Part shown: positions 11,698 through 22,480 of the stretch, piece after piece
Position numbering within the stretch: position 1 is the stretch's first letter
Layout: every line of letters begins with the position of its first letter
Made by a program: the position numbers and the translations under genes
The notes under the pieces: generated by a model
The model's database searches: none
Seen by the model: the letters and a program-made list of their open reading frames with translations, nothing else
Told to the model about the DNA's origin: nothing
NCBI GenBank assembly: GCA_040954595.2
Contig: CM082590.2
Coordinates: forward strand, 6,200,001 to 6,264,000
Direction of reading: 5' to 3'
From: Balanoglossus misakiensis
Lineage: Eukaryota > Hemichordata
DNA length: 64,000 nucleotides

Positions 11698-12660
11698 GTA
11701 AATTTAAAAAAACAAACAACATATATCTGATTGATACTTTTTGTTATGTTTTAGCATTATGAAGCTGACTTTTCATTCTTGTTTTGTAAACCAATCATCT
11801 TGTGCAGGTGGTGTAGAACTGTTTCTAGTCGAACACCATTAACATCAATGGAATAAAAAACACAGTCATTTGATTAAGCCATGAACAATGTATTTAGCTG
11901 AATACAACTTCTCTACTGGCGAAATCTGACGCATGGAACGCCAGAGACAAAGAACATGTAGAAGAATATGTAGAACTTCATGACCTCTGCGCGTGATCTG
12001 TGCCGTACAGAAGTTATCTTTATGAGTGATGCGGTGTATTGAAAGGAACTACTTTTTTCATTCTCTCTGTACGTGTTGTCGGTCATTCCATGGACGTCCA
12101 TGGTCATTCTTGTGATGAAGGACAGTCATCTGTGTGGTTTATCTCACAAAACAATGCATTCCAAACAATGGTGTTTGTTGACCCTGGCCCGGTTTCTTTT
12201 ACAATAACGTGCTCATCAAACCGCGACTTCATAAGTGTACTCACGGTCACCAAACTCAAAGGTGCACTTTATAGTACAGTATAACCCAGAAAGTATATCT
12301 CGGTTTTTTGGCAACGAACCAATCAGTCTTGTTATGCAAAACACTTTGTTGCACTGTTTATATATAGAGAGTTCTGTTGCCATCGTCCCAGTAGTTCGCG
12401 CACTTCTGCATTGAAGACAACTTCCAAATACATCACTGGTTGTAACACTGAAGCTGAAAAATGGGGTAGGTTTCAAAATTCAGTGGTTTTATTTGGCTAC
12501 CATACTCTTTGCTGCCATGACGAAATATCGCCTGCTGACATTTTCATTTTACTCAGTATCGTTGTGATGGATCAGATGCTTTGGTCTTTCTGTTAAATAT
12601 CTGCATTGATAACTTCAACATTTGCTTTACGTGAACTTGGTGGACTTTTTATCTTTAAAC
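11698..12660. other. Intergenic, no gene recognised
   Basis: The stretch matches 53041-53990. A short ORF (12039-12284) keeps its frame in the second copy (53392-53616) despite a 21-base length difference. The two regions are so similar overall that this is weak evidence of coding. I see no domain, splice context or family resemblance. Confidence 0.5.
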
Positions 12661-12664
12661 TTTG

Positions 12665-13003
12665 TTAAAGGGACAAAGTGTCTCTCGCTGCCCTTTTTCC
12701 ATTAATAATATTTGATAAGAGACACTGTTTATATTATTCTACAAGTGGATATATAGCGAGTCAACGTTCAACCACACACAACTTCAATCCAACTTGTAGG
12801 CACGAGAGTGAAAAACTCGCCTAAATGAATATCGGTGTTTACCATTTATTCATTTTGGCTAGATTTTTACTCTTATATCCTACAAACGGGATGAAAGTTG
12901 TGTGTGGTCGAACATTGATTCGCTATATATTCACATGTAGAATAACATAAACAGTGTCTTGCATCAAACATAATTAAGTGAGAGAGAGACTTTGTCCCTT
13001 TAA
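12665..13003. mobile_element. Palindromic MITE, full length, TTAA-flanked
   Basis: This 339-bp element begins TTAAAGGGACAAAG and ends with its inverse CTTTGTCCCTTTAA. The two halves are long inverted repeats: AATCAACGTTCAACCACACA is mirrored by TGTGTGGTCGAACATTGATT. They meet in an AATGAATATCGGTGTTTACC-type loop region. TTAA at both ends matches piggyBac-type target duplications, but no transposase is present. It was duplicated with its surroundings at 53993-54337. Confidence 0.8.
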
Positions 13004-13160
13004 TATGGGGATTGGAGCGGTAAAAGACTCAGAAAACCTCCCGGTACTTATGCCTTATGCCATTCCACTACGTTGCCAGTGGGTCCCTTTGTATTCCTTC
13101 ACGAAATCAACTTCTACCACGTAGAATATTATCACCATGTACACGTTTCTTAGGTTGGGA

Positions 13161-13292
13161 AACAGCACTCATATTTAGCGATTTTAATACTTGTATATAG
13201 TTCAGTGCCTACATTTGCATGGGCTAATGTTTGCACAGTTTGAAAACAAATTATGATAATTATCCCCAAAGTTGTAGCTTATGTGCCTTTAA
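13161..13292. mobile_element. Right-end fragment of the second TTAA family
   Basis: The segment from CAGCACTCATATTTAGCGAT to TAGCTTATGTGCCTTTAA resembles the right half of the elements ending at 11687 and 53040 and the inverted left half of 37437-37949. The paralogous fragment is at ~54500-54631. Confidence 0.5.
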
Positions 13293-13408
13293 AAGCCTTA
13301 CTCAACAGTGGGTCAAATCTTTTGTTTTCAGAAACAGTTACGTGCTAAGACAAAGGCTTTCATGTTTGAAACCATTGTTCTGCCCTGGGATCGAGAGATG
13401 GGCTTTTA

Positions 13409-13413
13409 ATGAA
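13409..13413 (+). CDS. Candidate first coding exon (ATGAA) of the GPI-anchored gene
   Basis: ATGAA is followed by GTATTT, a possible donor. Spliced to the acceptor at 13531-13532 it completes a Lys codon and gives a textbook signal peptide. The upstream 5' UTR was not determined. A downstream ATG at 13492 would read out of frame with the signal peptide in this copy. Confidence 0.35.
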
Positions 13414-16400
13414 GTATTTCCTTGAACAAATTGCGTGTATTGAATACAGACGAGAGAAACACAAGATGTGACTAACGCTGCGCGTTTGTAATGTTTCACT
13501 CCTTTTCTTTGCATTCATTCATTCAATCACAGATCCCTCTGCCTGCCACTGGCTCTTGTCTCCCTACTCGGTTTCCTGTCTATATGCCAGGCTCAAATTC
13601 CAGGTATGTGTACACTGCAAAAAAATATAGCTGCAAGCAGCAGTAGCAGGGCCCTCGCCAAACTGGCACATGGCGTGAATGGGGTCAACATAGGTCAACC
13701 ATCGAATTTGCGCACCATAACAGTGGAAGAGGTCAAGTGTGAGACTCCATCAGGTGTTCCATCCCTCCAAATGCCAAGGCTGTATGTGCTCTGGATGCCG
13801 AGATATGGGAAAGTAGGTCAGGGTCACCTAAGGTCACCCAAAATTTTGGCAGAACATTTTGACCCCATACTGGTTCATGTCCAACATAAACCAGACCTCT
13901 AGCCCTATTGGTCCACCTGGAATTAGGCATGCACATAATTAACCTTCGATTGTGATTCGTCAATACGCCATCACGTGACCTTAGGCATCAGTTCGATCGG
14001 TTTCTGCCCGGTACTGTTGCCTGGATGTGGTGTGAGTCGTGTTTTGTGTGTTATAAAACACATGGTGACTGACATATTCAGACAACAGTGTATTTTTGAT
14101 GACCTCAGGACTGCCAGTCACACCAAAACAGTCTGTTTTAGTTGTGACTAGCAGCGCTCTCGGTCATCAAAATACACCGTTGCCCTCATTGTCAGTCATC
14201 ATGTGTACACTGTTGCCCTCATTGTCAGTCATCATGTGTATACTGATCACTGGGCGTAACCGTTCACGCTGTGTACCAACCAGCCGATCAATTCCCGAAA
14301 GTAGTTCCGGTCACACAATGAAAATCGGTCCATGTATTTCCACTAGTAAAATAGACCCTGAAGACTCGTCATACCCTCACTGTTAAACACAAGCAGGTGG
14401 GAACAAACCATTAAATAGTGATAATAACAAATAAATGCGTCATCAATTACGAATTAATATTTAATTATGTACAAATGTAGAAAATCAGTGTTTTTGTTTT
14501 TCGTGTTTCAGATGACATGGCAGCGACAACATTAACGGTAACCGTACCAGACCCAACAACAGGTGGATTTACTGATGGGACGGGTGTATTTACCACCTTT
14601 ACACTTGCATATACTGTAACAGGGGCTGGAGCAACACCTAGCGCTGTGAAGATCTACTTCAGCAACGCTGACGGCTCAACAAAGTCGGCTGAAGTCACGG
14701 CAGGTGGTATGGATGCACCGCCTGGCACTATACAATACGGAGCTTCTGGGAGTTTCCGGGACCTCACGGCTTCGCTAATACTCTATACCGCTAACTGTGC
14801 CGCATACACCAAACTGTGTGCTGCCATCACAGTGACGGATGATGACGCCACCAACAACGAGGCGTGTGTTGACTTTGGCACTGGCGCTGACAAAGCCGGC
14901 ACCAAAATCTGTAGTGAGTATTCAATTATTGCGGAACTATTCTTTGCTATCAATCACGTGATCTGGCCACTAAAACAAATGGATGTAAATGTACTCCACT
15001 GAGACATTATAGTTTTCTTTTTCATTGAAATATTTCACTTTCTTTTTTTAAAATTGCCTGAATTTCTGACTGTACTGAGATTTCTTTAATTTTTTGGCAA
15101 TTTGTCATAAATGTTATCTTAATATACTAACAGACAAAATAAGCTCAATTGTCTCTAAGAAATACATTTACATAAGTGCAGAATGTTTGGAAAACATGAA
15201 TATTCCTTTATCGTATCTGATTGTTATGGGACGGTGGTGACATGCATGCACATTAAAGGGACAAAGCCCCCTCTCGCTGCCCGTTTGCCATTAATTATGT
15301 TTGATAGCAGACAATGTTAATGTAATTATACAATGTGGTTATAGCGAATCAATGTTCAATCACACACAACTTTCATCCCACTTATAGACATAAGAGTGAA
15401 CAACTCGCCAAAATGAATAATCGGTATCTGCTATTTATTCATTTTGGCGAGATTTTTACTCCCATATCCTACAAACGGGATGGAAGATGTGTGTGGTCGA
15501 ACGTTGATTCACTATATATCCACATGTAGAATAACATAAACGGTGTATCAAACATAATTAATGGAAAAAGGGCAGCGAGAGAGTGATTTTGTCCCTTTAA
15601 TTAACCCTAACACTGCCAAGTCGGTTGAAACTGGTTTGATTTCCAGGGTGCCTAGAATCCTGGCTCCCAGGCCTGTTAGACTGCCAAGTGTGTGTTAATC
15701 AGTAGGGCCTCTACAAGACCCTTAACCCTAACACTGCCAAGTCAATTGAAACTGGTTTGATTTCCAGGGTGCCTAGAATCCTGGCTCCCAGGCCTGTTAG
15801 ACTGCCAAGTGTGTGTTAATCAGTAGGGCCTATACGAGACCCTCAGACCAAACCAGTGCAAATCGGTACGATGGCGGCGAGAGAGAGACTTTCTCCCTTT
15901 AAATTTGAAACACAAATGAAAGTGCAAAGTAACTGAGCAACACCATGTCTTCCTTTTTAGATGATATTGCTGCTTCGACATTGACGGTAACATCGCCTGC
16001 TCCTGCAAGTGGGGTATTCCGCGTTGGAGAATCCGTCTCCACCACTTTCACATTGGCATATACAGTAACTGGAAATGGCGGGTCGCCTAGTGACGTCAAA
16101 GTGTATTTCAGCAATGCCGATGGCTCCACGAAATCAACCGAAGTGACCGCGACTGGGAGCAATGCACCTGGCGGGACAGCAGTAACGGCGTCCGGAAGCT
16201 ACGCCGATCTGGTTGCGTCACTTACCCTCGACGTGACTAACTGCGCCGCCTACACCAAAGTCTGTGGGTCAATCACAGTGACGGATGATGACGTCACCAA
16301 CAACGCGGCCTGTGCTGGTTTTGGTACCACTGCTGCTCAGGCAGGGACGAAGAACTGCACTGCAGATGCAGGTAACGTCTGAATTTATTCAGTGTATGTC

Positions 16401-16637
16401 CAGCACCAGCAATGATGAAAATTTAAAGGCCAAAAACGCCCAGAATGGGGAAACATGCTCGTATGTTTCAGTTTTCTAAACCAGAATATAAAGGCTGATG
16501 ACTCAACTAAGTACAAACAACTTTTCTGATTATAGAGAAGAAATAGTACTTTTGGCTCTAAACTGATTTTCCTGGGGTGAATAATTATGTTCTGTTGATT
16601 GATTGATTGATTGATTGTTTGATTACTTGATTGTTAG

Positions 16638-16671
<34 letters not shown>

Positions 16672-17517
16672 AGAATTTACACATATGAGAGGTTGTGTAA
16701 TGAACATTGGATGCCGCCCTGCACCAACCGGGAATGTAGCGTTAAAGGTATACAGTCACCTCCAATTAATTTACACACGCCCATATATGGCTGAAATGGC
16801 GTATTTGGGCGTTGTAAAGAACATATGGTGGCGCTCTTTCTTTCGCGTGTGCCACCCACTGAAAATCAGTGAATTGCTAGATCTCATTTTGCCATTGTAC
16901 AACTATAGCTAATTTTTAATAGGTGACTGTATACCTTTAATGTACCACATGTAATGATAATGTATTGATGTTTTCTTTCTTTCATGTGCTTGTATCACAC
17001 TCAATAAATTGACAGACGTGACAACCGAGTCCCCAACAACAGGTAGGGCTGGTCAACCATGCCTCTAAAGTGAACTTTTTATGCATAATTTGAATTATCC
17101 GGCATTAACACATGTCTGTCTGTCTGTCTGTCTGACTCTCTGTCTGACTCTCTGACTCTCTGTCTGACTCTCTGTGTGTATGGGATTGTGTGTTGAAAAA
17201 ATGAATTCTAGTCCGGACTAGAATACAAACTTTGCACAATAACTATGATGACTATACATATAGGTTTTGTTAATTAGTTAGCTTGATACTGGTCACTTCA
17301 CCATTCTTCGGGGATTTGAACAAGAAACTACAGTAGTGATACAAAACTTACTGAAAACAGCGGAAAGTTAGAGTTAATGGAGAGAGAGAATAATTATAAT
17401 AATGTTATGATGCTAACTTTTCGTTTTCTGCCAGGTTCTACCGGTCACATGACAGTCACATCCGTGATTGTATTCTTTATCACCATCGCAACCGCCTTCT
17501 TGTGCATTTTGAAGTAG
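13409..17517 (+). CDS. Secreted, probably GPI-anchored protein with two copies of a four-cysteine domain (six exons)
   Basis: Joining 13409-13413, 13533-13603, 14512-14913, 15961-16371, 17016-17042 and 17435-17517 gives one open frame of 333 codons including TAG. The order is: signal peptide (MKSLCLPLALVSLLGFLSIC, then QAQ); domain 1 (~134 residues); domain 2 (~137 residues); a Ser/Thr-rich stem (DVTTESPTT); and a C-terminal hydrophobic tail (VIVFFITIATAFLCILK) ending in one Lys. That tail is typical of a GPI-attachment signal; a single-pass anchor with no cytoplasmic tail is the alternative. All introns after the signal-peptide exon are phase 1, so each domain sits on its own symmetric exon. 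The domains are about 60% identical by eye. The first exon, only five coding bases, is the weakest part. Function unknown; an extracellular adhesion or surface role is inference from topology. Confidence 0.75.
13533..13603 (+). CDS. Signal-peptide exon of the GPI-anchored gene
   Basis: The exon encodes SLCLPLALVSLLGFLSICQ, followed by AQIP, a hydrophobic core with an ICQA-Q cleavage context. Acceptor is CACAG, donor GTATGT, and the exon ends in phase 1. It is conserved at 54869-54939. Confidence 0.7.
13614..13905. repeat. Dispersed element beginning GCTGCAAGCAGCAGTAGC, in an intron
   Basis: The second copy in the duplicated segment is at 54966-55245, with few differences. The start resembles a dispersed non-coding element I associate with several animal genomes, but I cannot name it with certainty. 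It also carries a GGTCAGGGTCACCTAAGG motif. ORFs through it are incidental. Confidence 0.4.
13906..14511 (+). other. Intron remainder before domain-1 exon
   Basis: No coding signal. The stretch to about 14130 matches 55245-55930 behind copy 2, except for an extra ~435 bp there. It includes a direct repeat of ~33 bases at about 14180-14243 (TTGCCCTCATTGTCAGTCAT twice). The segmental duplication ends near 14130. Confidence 0.5.
14512..14913 (+). CDS. Domain 1 exon of the GPI-anchored gene
   Basis: 134 codons, phase 1 to phase 1; acceptor TTTCAG, donor GTGAGT. Motifs shared with domain 2 are TTFTLAYTVTG, YFSNADGSTKS, NCAAYTK, ITVTDDD, TNN and AGTK. The four cysteines fall in NCAAY, KLC, EAC and KIC contexts. 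The alternating Thr/Val pattern suggests an all-beta fold, which is inference. Confidence 0.85.
15001..15252 (+). other. Intron between the two domain exons, left part
   Basis: AT-rich, no recognised feature. The stretch around 15030-15110 resembles 37730-37830, suggesting an old dispersed repeat. Confidence 0.4.
15253..15600. mobile_element. Palindromic MITE, full length, TTAA-flanked, inside the domain 1-domain 2 intron
   Basis: 348 bp from TTAAAGGGACAAAGCCCC to GTGATTTTGTCCCTTTAA with extended inverted arms, the same family as 12665-13003. It separates the two domain exons. A remnant of the same terminus (GGCGAGAGAGAGAC, then CTCCCTTTAA) recurs at ~15872-15902. Confidence 0.8.
15601..15842. 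repeat. 121-bp tandem duplication in the same intron
   Basis: The unit starting TTAACCCTAACACTGCCAAG is at 15601 and again at 15722, about 97% identical. It starts directly at the TTAA of the MITE end. Confidence 0.9.
15961..16371 (+). CDS. Domain 2 exon of the GPI-anchored gene
   Basis: 137 codons, phase 1 to phase 1, acceptor CCTTTTTAG, donor GTAACG. Same motif series and four cysteines as domain 1, plus an NCT sequon near its end. The exon arose by duplication of the domain 1 exon or the reverse. Confidence 0.85.
16588..16673. repeat. Simple repeats (TTGA)n and (TTG)n
   Basis: A GATT/TTGA run is followed by about thirteen TTG units. It lies in the intron between domain 2 and the stem exon. 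Confidence 0.95.
17016..17042 (+). CDS. Stem micro-exon of the GPI-anchored gene
   Basis: 27 bases, phase 1 to phase 1, adding VTTESPTT to the protein. Flanked by TTGACAG and GTAGGG. A Thr/Ser/Pro-rich spacer fits an O-glycosylated stalk. Confidence 0.6.
17108..17180. repeat. Simple repeat of CTGT/CTCT units
   Basis: Runs of TCTG and GACTCTCTG, intronic. Confidence 0.95.
17435..17517 (+). CDS. C-terminal hydrophobic exon of the GPI-anchored gene
   Basis: The exon follows CTGCCAG in phase 1 and encodes STGHMTVTSVIVFFITIATA, then FLCILK and TAG. A hydrophobic stretch of about 20 residues at the very end, after small residues GST, fits a GPI signal. Confidence 0.75.
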
Positions 17518-17603
17518 ACATTCAGGTATCCAGCCTATAGAGTAAGTAATATAACACGTCGTTGATTTCAAACAGTGCATTTTGATTGTGATCATTCAAA
17601 ATT

Positions 17604-17696
17604 TTAAAGGGACAAAGTCTCTCTCTCACTGCCCTTTTCCATTCATTATGTTTGATACAAGACCCCGTATATCCCTATATCATCTTGTCCCTTTAA
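17604..17696. mobile_element. Minimal 93-bp version of the palindromic TTAA MITE
   Basis: It has the left end TTAAAGGGACAAAGTCTCTC and the right end CTTGTCCCTTTAA, with nearly all the middle deleted. It lies about 90 bp after the GPI-anchored gene's stop codon, perhaps within the 3' UTR. Confidence 0.75.
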
Positions 17697-17699
17697 CTC

Positions 17700-19340
17700 A
17701 TTTTTGATGTTTGAAATAATTTTCACAATTTCTCCCCTCCTAATTCACAGATATCAACGGGCTGCCCGAACGAATGAAATGAGGAAGTGACGCCATGTTG
17801 AATTTACATATATTAATAATTTCCGGTTGATAGCCAGCATTGTGTCTTATGTAGTGATAGTCAGATCTCATAAAAGGGAACTTTTCAAACAAGGGTAATA
17901 CATACAATGAAAATAACGCTGCATCCACAAATACCTGAAGTGAGGTCGGTATTTTTCGGGAGATGTTGCAATGAAAAATTGAAATTCAAATGGAGATATC
18001 TTCGCTTTGTATACTAGTATGCTTTTTAGATTACGTCATCCAGCTATGATTAACTCCAGTTGATGGCAAATACCATTTTGGGTATATTTTTTTCTTTGTG
18101 AAAAAATATTGATAAACAAACCTTTAACATGAAAATTGCCCTACCCATGGATTCGGGTCAAATTTGCCCATATTACGCTATAAGGCTCCATAGAAAAAGT
18201 CCGATGGTAAACAACATGCTTGAATGAACCGCCGTTACTACACGAAAAACTGTAACGTCACAATCACGTGATCTTTTGTTTACTCTAACAACAACTTACT
18301 GCGCAAGTGACGTCACATTGTATGGGTACGTACCCATAAAATTTATTATTTCTATTTTTTACATACTGAACCATGACAACTGACCAAGTCACACGTGAGT
18401 TGTTTTATTTATTTTATTTTATTTATTCTTTATTTCAGGCCATATGCCCATACTGTAAAAAACATACAAAAACAAAAACAAAAACAACTCCATAAAAAGA
18501 GACACAAAGAAAAAAAATCCATAAACCAATATTTTATTTTGGCAAGTAAAGTATTATACAAACAAAAGTTGGGAGTTTTATGCTACAAAGTAAATTGTCA
18601 TTATCATCAACTGGATTTTTTTTTTAGATTTTCCTCGTACAGTGAGCGAAGTGTATGTAATTTGGATGGTGAATCAGAATCAATGTTATGAGTATTATAC
18701 CAGAAAACAAAGAAAATTAAATTTAAACAACCGGTTCATTTTAATACACATAATTTTAATAGCATGTCCTTTGTATAAATTCCCAAATCTCAAAGGCCCC
18801 TCTTATTATTTGTGAAAGCAACGTCTATCAAAACCATTTAATAAATCTTCATAATTCTTGAGATAAATTCATTATCATTATTTTCTTTTTTAGTTTAACA
18901 TTTTCAATCTTGTCATAATGACGACATTGTAGAATTTTTTTAATTTACTGAATGTTCGTCTACGTTTCCAAATAGTGAGTGTTGTTTAATTCTTAATCTA
19001 TAACTATGGCACGACATTTTGGACGGTGTTAGTTTATGACGATGCTATGGATGACGTCAAATGAAATGTTTGTCAAGACATTTTGTGACGAGTGTATCAT
19101 TTGTTCGCACGACTCCGTATCCGAGACCGACTCCCGCTAGAGGGCGTACTTTCATATGGCCTGTCATGTCATGACATGGATATATTTGAGGAATTTGTCA
19201 AACACAAATTCACATTACCAAGACGTACATTTTTGCACAGATTGTTGAAGTGTAAGTTTACTGTGCGAATTTACAGTCAAAGGGAATAAATTGTTGGTAG
19301 ACCAGCATTTCTTTGTCTTTTGTATTCTTGTTTATGAACC
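17700..19340. other. Intergenic, no gene recognised
   Basis: Mostly AT-rich. The reverse complement of about 18404-18440 reads CCTGAAATAAAGAATAAATA, resembling the 3' end of the LINE near 31810 (CTGAAATAAAG, then short A/T repeats). 18404-18700 may therefore be an antisense retroelement tail. Confidence 0.4.
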
Positions 19341-19341
19341 A

Positions 19342-19465
19342 CAAAATTATGTTTGATACAAGACACCGTTAATGTTATTCTACATGTGGATATATAGTGA
19401 ATCAACGTTCGACTACACACACCTCCCAGGACAAAGTCTCTCTCTCGCTACCCTTTTTCTATTAA
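19342..19465. mobile_element. Rearranged fragment of the palindromic MITE family
   Basis: The internal segment (ATTATGTTTGATACAAGACA through GTGAATCAACGTTCGAC) is followed by the terminal segment GGACAAAGTCTCTCTCTCGC in an order not seen in intact copies. Confidence 0.6.
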
Positions 19466-21430
19466 ATTATAAAACTGCGAATAAAACCACCGCCTATTCT
19501 GGCATCGCAGAAAATGTTGCCGTAAAGGGGCCGTGGTTTAAGACGATGTATTGGTGTAATAATTTTGTGTCATTTACAACTCTGTTCCATATTCTGAATA
19601 CTAGTATATATCGCAACATCATCAGCTTGGTCTAGTGCCCTCTATCACATCTCAGTAAGATAAGCCTCACGTTGGCTTCCCGCCATCTTGGGAGCTGTTT
19701 CATTTTGTCACCTACCCACCTCTTCCCCATCTTGTTTGTTCCCACTTTCTCTTGCTCATTTCTATGTCGTTTGTGTTTTTATCTCTCGCTGTTTCCTTCA
19801 GCTTGCTAATCCTTTTCTGGTTTCTTGTCTATGATATTTGGTGTACTTCTTTACTGTTGACAGTTTATTGTTCAATAAATCACTGCCTTAACTGCCAAAC
19901 CCATCTTTGTGTTTGTTGTTGTAAATCCATTGCAAATAGCCGTTTGAATTCTAGCTCATGATAATCCTGACTTTATCATGATCTGGTTGAGAAGTGTTTC
20001 TTTATGCTGCTTGATTGTGTGTTTGAATGGTGGAGTATTTCTCTACCAACTAAACAAACATTCAGAGCTACATATTAAAGAGTTTATTACACCTATCAAA
20101 AAATATTTTTCATTGTTTGACTGTAAACTAAAATTGCATTCATGATTTGAATTCTGGTGTCGTTTTTTTTTTATTCTCGTCGATGAATAAATGTTACCCT
20201 AATAAATGTTCACTCCTTCAAAAAAATCTCTGTCTGAACGGCCCCGTTACATGTGACGTCATTGGGGGCTCTCCTTCGCTTTTAGTCTACAATTCATCGC
20301 ATCGAGAGGCGTACATGTCGTCTACTTGACTTTTATGGCGTCAACGGTAAACACGGTCAGTGACGAGGCATTTTGTTGGGAGAGTATAAGATTCAGACAG
20401 TAGCGATGGAGAGTTTTGGGCTCTTCGTCGCTGCTTTCAAGGAAATTCCTGTCACAGCCGTATAGATTTGAACCAGCAAGGCGTGAGGTGAGGTCTCTCC
20501 TCAACCTGTTCGGGCTGGTGGGGAATCCGTCGATGTACCGAGCGAAGAAATGCCTGCAAACGCGGGTCGAGATTCGCCAGAGTCTTCTCGAGTGGGAAAT
20601 ATAGATTGGTGAATAAGCATCATTTTCTGTTTGTTTGTTTTTATTTTACAATAAATATTCAGGGAGTGGTTCAGTGAAACTCAAATATTCTCGTAGCCGA
20701 TCTGCCTCCCCGATACGGAGGTCTGCGCTCGTCTGATCACCGATATATACACTAAGAACCCGGTGCGCGGCACTACGCCATGCGATTGCCGACACGGTCC
20801 GTACTAAAACATCATTGCTGACATCTCAGTTGTGAAAAAAACGTAATGGGACGACAAATTTCATACATAAATATCACAGATAAACTCCCTGTTCACAAGC
20901 GACCGGTTACCCAAAACTGGCATAACACCGGTACAGTTCCATTCATCATTACCTTTACGGTGATGTAGTGACCTTTGGGCCGTTTTGTACGAAGCGCTCC
21001 CATTTTTCTCTCAGTCCTTTGCTTTTCGGAAATCTATGTACACTATGTACACTACGGATAGTGTTTTTACAGCCCCCGACGACGCATCGTTTGATAATAA
21101 TGATGGAAACGCGGGACTCTCGCTTTGGGCTAAGCTGTGCAACGATATCACTGTTTACATACTGGCAACGACTTCCCCCAATGACGTCATGTCACGTGGT
21201 CTATACGCGGCAAATACGAATTGAGATTTTTTCTGAGGGACATGAATTTCGACGATTTTATTAATGAATCATTAATTATAGAAAACCACAGCCAAAATAT
21301 AATGTCTTGATTTGGATAAAATGGTTATTTTACTAAATGAATCTTTTACACTCAAATGAAATAAAAATAGGTGTAATAATTCCTTTAAATGTGTTGCGTG
21401 GTTTCAAATGCCATAAATCTAATGGGACAA
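19466..21430. other. Intergenic, no gene recognised
   Basis: From ~19940 it joins the repeat mosaic (the segment TGATAATCCTGACTTTATC recurs at ~25446). An ORF at 20416-20604 has no recognised domain. ORFs around 20968-21264 overlap in two frames and look incidental. Confidence 0.4.
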
Positions 21431-21431
21431 A

Positions 21432-22079
21432 CAGTATTTAATCTTTACGACCTAGAGTAAGTTGCTTCTGATTACAAGCTGAATAGGCTGTATGACAATT
21501 AATTCAAAAACAAATCACCAGATTGGAATATCAACAAAAACAATACTTGATGTATATAGTCCAAAACATCATAGCTGGAAGGTCAAATATATGAATTAAT
21601 TTTGTAGTGGTAATGTGATGGAACGGATGTCCTCCATACTCATTTACTTAGTACCAGTGGGAGAGCGCTGATAAGAATGAATAGTGGTTGGTCTATGTTT
21701 GAATCAATTTTAGTCAAAAGTACTAATGTGGATGAACGGTGGTGATAAATATGAACAGTATTTAATCTTTACGACCTAGCGTAAGTTGCTTCTGATTACA
21801 AGCTGAATAGGCTGTATGACAATTAATTCAAAAACAAATCACCAGATTGGAATATCAACAAAAACAATACTTGATGTATATAGTCCAAAACATCATAGCT
21901 GGAAGGTCAAATATATGAATTAATTTTGTAGTGGTAATGTGATGGAACGGATGTCCTCCATACTCATTTACTTAGTACCAGTGGAAGAGCGCTGATAAGA
22001 ATGAATAGTGGTTGGTCTATGTTTGAATCAATTTTAGTCAAAAGTACTAATGTGGATGAACGGTGGTGATAAATATGAC
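21432..22079. repeat. Nearly perfect 324-bp tandem duplication
   Basis: The unit from CAGTATTTAATCTTTACGAC at 21432 repeats at 21756 with only a few differences. Diverged relatives are at ~25600-25960 and ~27080-27420. High identity means a recent event, or an assembly artefact that should be excluded. Confidence 0.9.
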
Positions 22080-22480
22080 ACACAATTAACACTGGCACAC
22101 ATGGAGTCTCACTGACTCCAAATGTATTCAGATGAAGGTGTAGGGTAGATTCTGCAAGCAGTTGCCTAACAAAAACATTTACATTCGTTGCACATGTGAG
22201 GGCGTTGTATCCGGTTGACTTGGTGTGCGCCCAGAGAGGGGACAACATGGTACAGGGATGGAAATCAAAAATTGGCCTGACCTGTCTAAAACTGTTTGTC
22301 AACGTGGGTCTGATACTGTTGTTCTTATCAGTGCGTGTGTTGTGGGTCATGTGTCAATTGCCCTTCAAACATGTCTCGCCTCATAAATTCTTGATTGATA
22401 AGCCTCTTCAGTTCCCTCTTTGTGCTGAATGTTATAGTTTATCACATGAACTGGCCCGTTTAGCTACCTGTGTGCCGTAA
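22080..22480. repeat. Dispersed repeat segment related to 25970-26180, 27415-27610 and 27930-28010
   Basis: Shared blocks include TGGAGTCTCACTGACTCCAA, ACAGGGATGGAAATCAAAAA and TTGATAAGCCTCTTCA. The order is preserved, so a longer element was copied and then fragmented. The ORFs on both strands are not conserved between copies. Confidence 0.65.

Noticed and set aside
13606-13902. ORF downstream of the signal-peptide exon
   Set aside because: It runs through a dispersed repeat and a consensus donor (GTATGT at 13604); the copy at 54831-55106 breaks off earlier. Intronic.
15601-15620. Telomere-like CCCTAA units (also near 62682)
   Set aside because: Only about two units at each site; chance or part of an ordinary repeat.
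16631-16912. ORF starting with a poly-Val run
   Set aside because: The Val run is the (TTG)n microsatellite in an intron.
20416-20604. ORF with a PYRFEP motif reminiscent of short transposon-linked or P2X7-type C-terminal segments
   Set aside because: Six residues are too little. The acidic stretch and Cys/His pattern expected next are absent, and there is no splice context.
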